NCBI GenBank assembly: GCA_027604005.1
Contig: JADGJT010000203.1
Span: 1-37,362 of the forward strand
Source: Dinochytrium kinnereticum
Taxonomy: Eukaryota; Chytridiomycota; Chytridiomycetes; Chytridiales; Chytridiaceae
Length of the DNA: 37,362 nt
Reading direction: 5' to 3'
Position numbers and translations under genes: made by a program
Shown here: one piece after another, positions 30,868-37,362 of the stretch
Numbering within the stretch: the first letter of the stretch is position 1
Layout: each line of letters starts with the position of its first letter
Notes under the pieces: model-generated
The model's database searches: none
What the model saw: the letters and a program-made list of their open reading frames with translations, nothing else
What the model was told of the DNA's origin: nothing

Positions 30868-33800
30868 TCAAAAATGTCCATACAATCCTTGGAAAAGCTG
30901 CTGCTGAGGGGGCTGCTGCGCCTGAGGTTGCTGCTGCTGTTGCTGCTGCTGCAGGAGCGCTAGAATCGGGTTAAGATTCGTACCCAGATTGCCAAGACCA
31001 GGTCCGATAGCCCCCTGCCCCTGCTGCGCTTGCTGAAAAAACGGAGGCAATCCCCGCTGCTGCCCATCGCCAACAGCAGATCTATCCAACCCCGCGCCGG
31101 GGTTTCCAAAGCCTAAATTTGAATGGTGCTGTTGCTGTTGCTGTTGCATAAGGTTAGGCCCTAAGCCCGTTGATAGAAAAGGATGCGCGGCTCCAAGGTT
31201 ATTTCCAGCAACACCGAGCGCTGCAAGCTGAGGGACTCCAGGGTTCGGAAAGAAAGAACCTTGAGTCGTGCTAGAAGGCGCTTGTTGGGGAGGAAAAGGG
31301 GGGGGGCAGTTATTACCGGGAAGGTTGTTACCCCCGGGCATCCCCATAATCAAAGATAAAGCGTTAATCTGCTGATCCACATTGATCCCACCCCCTGCTC
31401 CTTGTCCAATAAGGGCTGCAAGCGCGGCAATGTGCTGCTGCTGCTGTTGATGTTGTTGCTGCAAGATGGTCTGCTGCTGTTGTTGGAATTGTTGAAGCTG
31501 ATTCAGGATAGCTGACGCCTCCGATGCCTGGGGTGTCATGCTGCTCGTGTTCCCTTCACCGCTGAAGCTCTGGCCAGCACTCCCCTGCGGCCCCACTCGT
31601 GGCAGCAGGTTTTGAAGCGCGGCAAAAGCTCCGGTTGGATTGTTACCAACATTCTGTGGTCCCGCCAGGTTCGCAAAAAGTGTGGGGGGAACAACGCCTG
31701 TCTGAAACATGGGATTCGCTGCGGGGGTCGAAAAAGATGCGGAGGGAAGAGAAGAAGAGGGTAACGAAGTGGAAGGTTTTGCTAGACTTGCCAGAAGTTT
31801 CGCCTTTGCTATCACAGACTCATCCACACCTGTCAACCCGAGGAGACCGTTACCGGCGCGCGACTCTCTCGAAGGCTGATCGCGATTCCCACCGAATAGA
31901 ATCATCGCACCCTCTCCGGGAGCGGGGGTTCCACCCCGCTCAGGGCTCGTGGTATTCACCTGGTCGGGCAAATTCTTTTTGGGTGATAACGACGCGTGCG
32001 GACTCGTCTTACCCCTAGCTGCCGCCTCATTGACATGCTGCGAAGGCCGGGGGGCTGCAACTTCCGGAACGGATTTTGTAGGAGATCCCTTCCGAACACC
32101 ATTAGAGAGCGGTTTTGATGAAAATGGTCGCTTAGGAAGGGTAATTGGCCTATTTGGCTTTGACTTGACTTCAGCCTTGAGCCATTCCATGAAGTTATTT
32201 TCCTTTGCCTCATTCAAGTCATCAGCCTCCGCCGAAGGAGCTGCAGGTGCCGCTCTTTCCAACTCCCTTTCATCAACCATAACCTCATCCGCCACAGGCA
32301 GCGAGCTGTTCACTGCCCCCGCAGCAATCCCCTCCTGCTGTAAAACATGATCGCGAGGTTAAGCGGCCTATAAAATATTGAAAAGAAATGTCACCCGAGC
32401 TTACCGCATCAGTGGTGCTCGCTTCCTGTGCAGTCTGGAAGCGCTGAGTCATCTCACGCTCAAGCCGCTCCTGCGCTTTCCGTGCCTCCTCCTGCCTTTG
32501 TACCTCCTCCTGACGGGCAGCCTCCTGCCGAAGCTGCTCGGCCCTCATCAAAACCCGCTCCTCTTCCTCCTTCAGCTTCTTCAAGAGTAGCGCCTTCGTG
32601 TCAACCCTACCCTCGTCCACTTTAGCTGGTGGAGCCGCAGAGGCAAGCTTCGGCGTCACTACCTCACTGGACGGAGAAGACGTAACCTCGACAAGCTTAA
32701 CAGCAGCATCGATAGGCTTTGCTGTAGCTGCTTCGGCGGGCCTTGCATTCATCGCCACAGCCTCCTCTGTCGCAGGCTTCTTTCGCCGCGAAGCAAGAAC
32801 CCTTTCACGTTGCAACTTCAGCTCGAGCTCCACCTCTAAAGCGGTCTTCGGCGTCTTAGACGCCGACTGCATATCAGTCCCAATAGCCGTCACAGTATTC
32901 GTTCCCTGCTCCGCCTTTCTTTTCAATTCGCCCACAGGCCCAGTAGGCTCCTCGAGTGCCTCCGCCTCCCCTGACCCTGTTGCTGCGGCAAGCTCAGAAG
33001 CCTTCGCCTTCGCCTCGCTCTCAGCGCGCTCACGCTCCTCCTTTTCGCGTTTAGCCTTATCCAAGGCTGCAGTCTTTGCCGTCAACAACGCAAGGCGAGA
33101 CGGGCGTCCCTCAGGTGTAGTGGTACCAGATAGATCGGGTGCCGTCTCTGCAGGCGGAGGGGTAGAAATATGAGTGTTGGTCCTAACGACCTTTTGCGGG
33201 CTGAAAGTCGTGGAGACTGTCTTTGAGGTGGGTGCTGTTGACGCCGGCCCCGCTATAACTGTAGGCGTTGCTTTTGAAGAAGGTACAGCAGGTGATTCCT
33301 TCGATGGGAGTTGATGGTCAGGGGTAGCAGGTTTCTTCGGCTTGAAATCGATCACAATAGGAGAGGAAACCACAAACGTGTCACTATCAGATGAAAGTGC
33401 CGCCGCATTGTTCAAGGCAAAAACGCCTTCGGTCGGAGGATTAGGATGAGACAGTGGCGTCCTCGCGTGATGAGGTGGGTCGGGGTGGCGAAGCCGGGTA
33501 GGGGTATCGACGGGTTTATCCGTTATGGTGGTAGGGGTCAAAGAGATACCCATTGGAGCTTAATCACAAATTAAAAAACAAAAAACAAACGAATAATTCA
33601 GAAAAATCTCCAAGGAATCAGAGCGTTCATTGAAATTGAGGTCGAATCCGAAGGCGGAAGAAGACAAAGCGTCCCACCTGAGTTGAATTCAAAACTATCC
33701 GACCCTTCAAAGAATAATCTATTAGAAAGAAGAAAAAAAAGAGCGAAGAAAACGTGACCAAACGAACCCGAATCAATCTGCATGTCTTCGATCTCGTCAT

Positions 33801-35702
33801 CCTGAGGTACGGGTAAGGCTGATAGGCAACAAAACAATTAAAAGCTCATGATGGGGAAGAGAAAACAGAAGAAAAAAGAGAGTTCAAAGACAGAACATAC
33901 TTGTAATAAGTACCTCCTGCCTAGAAGAGCCCTCATCAATTTGCGTCTCAATCTCTTCGGATGTGGCTTCTTTCTTCTTTGCAATAGGGCTGCTCTTGAC
34001 ACAATCCTTTCCCACAGAAATAGGGGAAGAAGGGCCACCCGAAACCAAATCCACTCTATCCACAGTCACCGGTGGCGCCGCAGTGCCGTTGCTTGCCCGT
34101 GCGGTGGCATGCAATTGTTGCGTCTTCTGCGTCGCATACACTTTCTTAGCGACTTCAACGGCCCTCTTCGCCTCCTCATACTCATGTCTCGCAAGCGCCT
34201 GAACAGGCCCATGCTGCGCAACAGCCCTCTTAGCCATGGACAGCTCCCCCTCAATCTCTGTCACCCTCCGCATAAGCCCCTCAAGCTTCTGGCTTTCCTT
34301 CGTAAAGGCCCTATGAGTTCGAATCAGGTCATCGGCCAATCGGTTTGTGTCGAAATACGGGAGGGGCGGGACGTTTGGATCAGCTACTGATGGATGAAGT
34401 TTTCCATCCTCGTCGGGTTTTAATGAAGAAGATTTTGCGTTCATTGGGCTCAGCAGCATTGGCGAGGTGTGGAGGGGTTGAGTCGATGGTGTTGAGGGAG
34501 AGTGAGGCAGCGTTGAGGGTGGTTCTTTCTTGATGGTTGGGCATGACCAATCCGCCGGATTCGTAGACTCCGCCACGAGTCTCGATGTTGATGGCAACGA
34601 TCCAACGGCCGGTTTTCCGACTTTCCCGCTAGCAGAAGCCAGGACACTCGAAGACGTCGTCGCCATGTCCTCCTCATCCATATCCATATCAGATAAAGCA
34701 TCCTCATACGTTGTCTCGTTCGAAGAACCCTCGGGCGCAGGCAACCCCACATACCCCTCCTCGATCATGACCGCCGCCTCCGGAACAGCCTTCTTAACCG
34801 CGGTAGAAGCATCCTTAGTAACCTTCTCGACCACCGATGGCACCTCTTTAGCCAGCTTGTCAGCAGTTAACAACCCCTCTGACGCATCACCAACCATTGA
34901 TGCCTACAAAGCAAAAAACAATCAGTCCACATATTCCAAAAAACAAGTAAACCGAAGAAAAACAAAATCAAAAAAGAAAAAACAACCGAGAAGGCAAACA
35001 ACAACCACAAAGAAAGAGAGAAACAAGAAAAACAGAAGAAGAACGGGGAAGCAAAGAAAAGAAAACAACCCACCAAACCCTTCCCACCACCAACCCCCCC
35101 ACTAGCCCTCCCACTCCCACTCCCACTCCCACTCCCACTCCCACTCCCACTCCCACTCCCAGACCGAACCAAAGCCGGCGCAAACGAAACAGCCGGTCTC
35201 CCAGGTCTCCGTTCCGTCGTCCGAACCGGAACCGTCACCTTGGGTCGAGCCATCACCACCGGCAACAATGAGTCACTCAACGTCGGTGAATCAACTTGAA
35301 CCGGTGAAGAAACAGCCGTGCCATCCACCGATAATGTAGCTGCACCAACCATCGGCTGAACCGACTCCACATTCGTAGACCCACCCGTCGACCCCTTCCG
35401 CATCTTAGAATCACCACCACCAAACACCTCCTGCTCGGCTCCATCCCATGCGGGTGTCAAGAATCGTTCATGCTTGATCTTGAGAGCTTCAACGAGCAGC
35501 TGGAAGGATGAGCCCTTTCGCTTGAGCTCCTCGACGACGACAAAGATGGAGTTTCGGGTGGCGGGGTTGAGCGAGGCCAGGTAGTTGTGGAGGATGGTTG
35601 CGTAGTCTTGCTCCTTTAGAGCTGTGGTTCAAGAAAGAGGGATGCGTTTGGTTAGGATGCGGTGGAGCGCAACCGGGGGATCATGGCACCTTGATTCGAC
35701 AT
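30868..35702 (-). CDS. Unrecognised 1421-residue Gln-rich coiled-coil protein (7 exons)
   Basis: Exons in transcript order: 35702-35690, 35621-35074, 34903-33901, 33818-33768, 33704-33678, 33558-32405 and 32337-30868. The N-terminus (about 1-60: LKEQDYATILHNYLASLNP...FQLLVEALKIKHE) looks like a compact helical module I cannot name. Then come disordered Ser/Pro/Thr-rich segments, a (Ser-Gly)9 tract, and a helix of about 75 residues in exon 3 (LEGLMRRVTEIEGELSMAKR...). A long charged coiled coil sits late in exon 6 (LLLKKLKEEEERVLMRAEQL...). The last ~300 residues are rich in Gln, Asn, Gly and Pro with repeated poly-Q, a prion-like composition. Exon 5 is a 27-nt microexon. The exon 2 donor could instead be at 35094 (7 residues fewer). 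Likely nuclear or RNP-associated by composition only. Confidence 0.72.
30880..31510. repeat. CAG/CTG-rich poly-Gln coding tracts
   Basis: Several clusters of CTG/TTG triplets on the + strand (about 30898-30960, 31122-31148 and 31433-31497) encode Gln runs of 5-9 residues on the minus strand in the last exon of the Gln-rich gene. They are interrupted, mixed CAG/CAA tracts and so probably only moderately unstable. Confidence 0.8.
35108..35161. repeat. Hexanucleotide CTCCCA x 9, encoding (Ser-Gly)9
   Basis: Nine perfect head-to-tail copies of CTCCCA (TGGGAG on the coding strand) lie inside exon 2 of the Gln-rich gene, in frame, just upstream of the proposed splice donor. Perfect units imply recent expansion or active slippage. 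Confidence 0.9.
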
Positions 35703-36519
35703 ACTGAAAATAAATATGACGGGAAAGAAGAAAAATGTTAAGTCGAATTTTTGTTCAGGACTCCTGATGAGAATCAGGCCTTCCTCGACCATCAATCCCA
35801 TCAACACTCTGCAACCCCCCCATCAAGCATCACCAGTTCTGCATCCTTCGCACACTTCACTAAATCATACATACTATGTAATAGGTGGGAATCAAAAACA
35901 GAAGAAAAGGTTCAATCAACAACCAAACAAAAAGCAAGCAGGGGAAAACACGGCTTCCAACCCCCAAAAGCACAGAGGAAAAAAAAACAAAAAAAACAAA
36001 CAAAAACATGGTGGTTGAAAAGCTCCACCTGAAAGAGGGGGAAAAAAGACAAACAAAATAAAAGAAAAAGGTGGTAACCAGCCACAACCATAACAGCCTT
36101 CAAGTGGAACTAAACAAGAAGATGAAAACGAAAAGAAGGTTCGAGGCTCAAAGAAAAAGAAAGAAAGAGAACACCGGCATGTCCTCTCCCCTAGAAACGA
36201 CACTCGAAGGCACGTCAACAAAAAATAAAAGAATTAAAAAAAATAATAGCACAATAACACTGACTACCAACAGTAAGGAAAAAGCGTATAAAAAAAAAAA
36301 GAAGAAAAGAAAACATCCCCACACATCCCAAACCCCCAAACAAAAACACATTAACTGAAGGGGGGAGAAACGGCATAAAGAAAGAAAAGACAAAAAGGCA
36401 AAAACAAAACAGGAAGGGAAAAAACCAACACCATTGTTACAAGAACAAACAAACCAAAAAGAAAGAAAAGAAAAAAAAAAAAAAGGAAGAACGAAAAAAA
36501 AAACCCCCTCAAACACCCA
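35703..36519. other. 0.8-kb spacer, strongly A-rich on + strand
   Basis: Between the start of the Gln-rich gene and the stop of the GATA gene. The + strand is dominated by A-runs and AAAG/AAAC blocks from about 35880 to 36510, so open frames here are low-complexity artefacts. It presumably contains the Gln-rich gene promoter and the GATA 3' UTR. Confidence 0.55.
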
Positions 36520-37252
36520 TCAATGCGGCCACTGCTGCGACGGCGGCGGGTGTGGCAAGATCGGTCTCTGCAACATCCCCGCCCCACCCATCACCAACCC
36601 ATCCGCCCCAACCTGTCCACCACCCCCAGACGACACCGACGCCATCATACCCTGTCCACCATGTTGTTGTTGTCCACCACCCCCACCTTGCTGCTGCTGC
36701 TGCTGGTGCTGCTGATGATGAAGGTGATACCCCATCCCACCCGCCAACCTCTGCTGCTGCTGCTGCTGCTGACCACCAAGACTCGACATTCCCCCACCGC
36801 CCCCACCGCGCAAAGGCAACAAAGCCCCTCCCTGTGAGGCGGCCATGATGGACGATGACGCAGAGGAGGAGGGGTCTTGCCTGGTTTGAGAGACGACGTT
36901 AGTCGCGTTGGAGGTGTTGGTTGAGGCCGCGGTGATGGCGGCTTGCATTCGAAGACTGTCCTTACGCTGCTTCTTGGAGTGCGCGAGACCACAGGCGTTG
37001 CAGAGGCTGGAGAGAAGAGGGAGCAAAACACAAAAATTCAAAAGCGTTAGCATTTCTGGGAACATGTCCTCGGTTGCTTCTTCTTCTTTTCATGCTTTGA
37101 TCAGGAAGAGGGGAGAGGGGGCTACGAAAGGGAGGCGAAAGGAAAGGAAGAACTCACGTCTTGGGTCCATCAGGTCCCTTCCTCCACTCAGGAGACGCAG
37201 TGGTCCCACACCGTCTACAAAACAGGTCCTCCTTCGGTATCTTGACCTTCTG
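36520..37252 (-). CDS. GATA zinc-finger factor, WC-2-type finger, 5' partial
   Basis: Two visible coding exons (37252-37158 and 37006-36520) encode the C-terminal ~194 residues; the gene continues beyond the right edge. The finger is CX2C-18-CX2C: [21 protein letters not shown] then [13 protein letters not shown]. The 18-residue loop with [19 protein letters not shown] is typical of fungal White Collar-2/WC-1 class fingers rather than AreA/NIT2 (17-residue loop). The PAS domain expected in WC-2 would lie upstream, outside the window. The tail is low-complexity, Gln-, Gly- and Ser-rich with two poly-Q runs. The acceptor of the first visible exon is a GAAGCAGAAG triple tandem, so the 5' end could be 37252, 37249 or 37246. 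Binding of GATA sites is expected; WC-2 identity is inference. Confidence 0.8.
36685..36776. repeat. Poly-Gln coding triplet tracts in GATA gene
   Basis: CTG-rich runs on the + strand encode Gln/His tracts (QQQQQQQ and HHQQHQQQQQQ) in the last exon of the GATA factor. Confidence 0.75.
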
Positions 37253-37265
37253 CTTCAAACGTGAC

Positions 37266-37287
37266 AAAAAAAAAAAAAAAAAAAAAA
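37266..37287. repeat. Poly-A tract (22 A), T-run before a splice acceptor
   Basis: On the minus strand this is a T-run a few bases upstream of the acceptor of the first visible GATA exon, so it probably serves as the polypyrimidine tract. Confidence 0.7.
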
Positions 37288-37362
37288 GGGGAGAAAAGGT
37301 CGTACGCACCCAAAACCACCCCAAACCAAAAAAAAAAACAGAATAAAAGGCACACACACAAC

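Noticed and set aside
33705..33720. Use of the AG at 33720 as exon 5 acceptor in the Gln-rich gene
   Set aside because: It leads to a stop after the next junction. The AG at 33705 restores phase on both sides.
36148..36516. Phe-rich minus-strand frames
   Set aside because: They arise from translating T-rich tracts and are low-complexity artefacts.

Overview
This is an intron-rich stretch of nuclear DNA from a fungus. The evidence is the gene set (Vac8, a NoxA-type NADPH oxidase, SNX4/Atg24, carnitine acetyltransferase, a WC-2-type GATA finger) together with roughly 85 spliceosomal introns, most only 36-80 nt long. An RNF32 orthologue (RING-IQ-RING) and a Dnmt2 gene suggest an early-diverging, possibly zoosporic (chytrid-like) lineage. 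That placement is inference. I see no bacterial, viral, transposon, CRISPR, rRNA or tRNA feature. Exon coordinates were worked out by hand from GT/GC-AG signals, reading phase and recalled family motifs. Every multi-exon model given here closes in frame.

Left part (1-18484) is extremely compact and the strands alternate: PIG-P (+), RNF32 (-), carnitine acetyltransferase (+), SNX4 (-), mitoribosomal uS2m (+), uroporphyrinogen-III synthase (-), Grc3 polynucleotide kinase (+), Dnmt2 (+), a RING-less Uls1/Rad5-like SNF2 ATPase (-) and an LRR protein (+). Most neighbours are 12-60 bp apart, stop to stop or start to start. At one junction (SNF2/LRR) the two divergent ATG codons can overlap in a single CATG palindrome.

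Right part (18800-37362) lies entirely on the minus strand and is looser, with spacers of 0.3-1.2 kb: DNAJC11, a doubtful 151-residue ORF, NoxA, an unrecognised 311-residue protein, Vac8, an unrecognised 1421-residue Gln-rich coiled-coil protein, and the 3' part of a GATA factor cut off by the window edge.

The genes are mostly housekeeping and do not form one pathway. Themes are membrane traffic (SNX4, Vac8), mitochondria and peroxisomes (uS2m, DNAJC11, Cat2, Hem4), RNA processing and modification (Grc3, Dnmt2), and gene regulation (SNF2, Gln-rich protein, GATA). I found no convincing undescribed multi-gene system. The most notable observations are: a carnitine acetyltransferase with an in-frame upstream ATG and presequence-like leader plus a C-terminal SKL; overlapping or near-overlapping divergent start codons; three GC-AG introns; loss of the CFT cysteine in Dnmt2; a Vac8 without the myristoylation glycine; and an LRR gene with two mutually exclusive C-termini.
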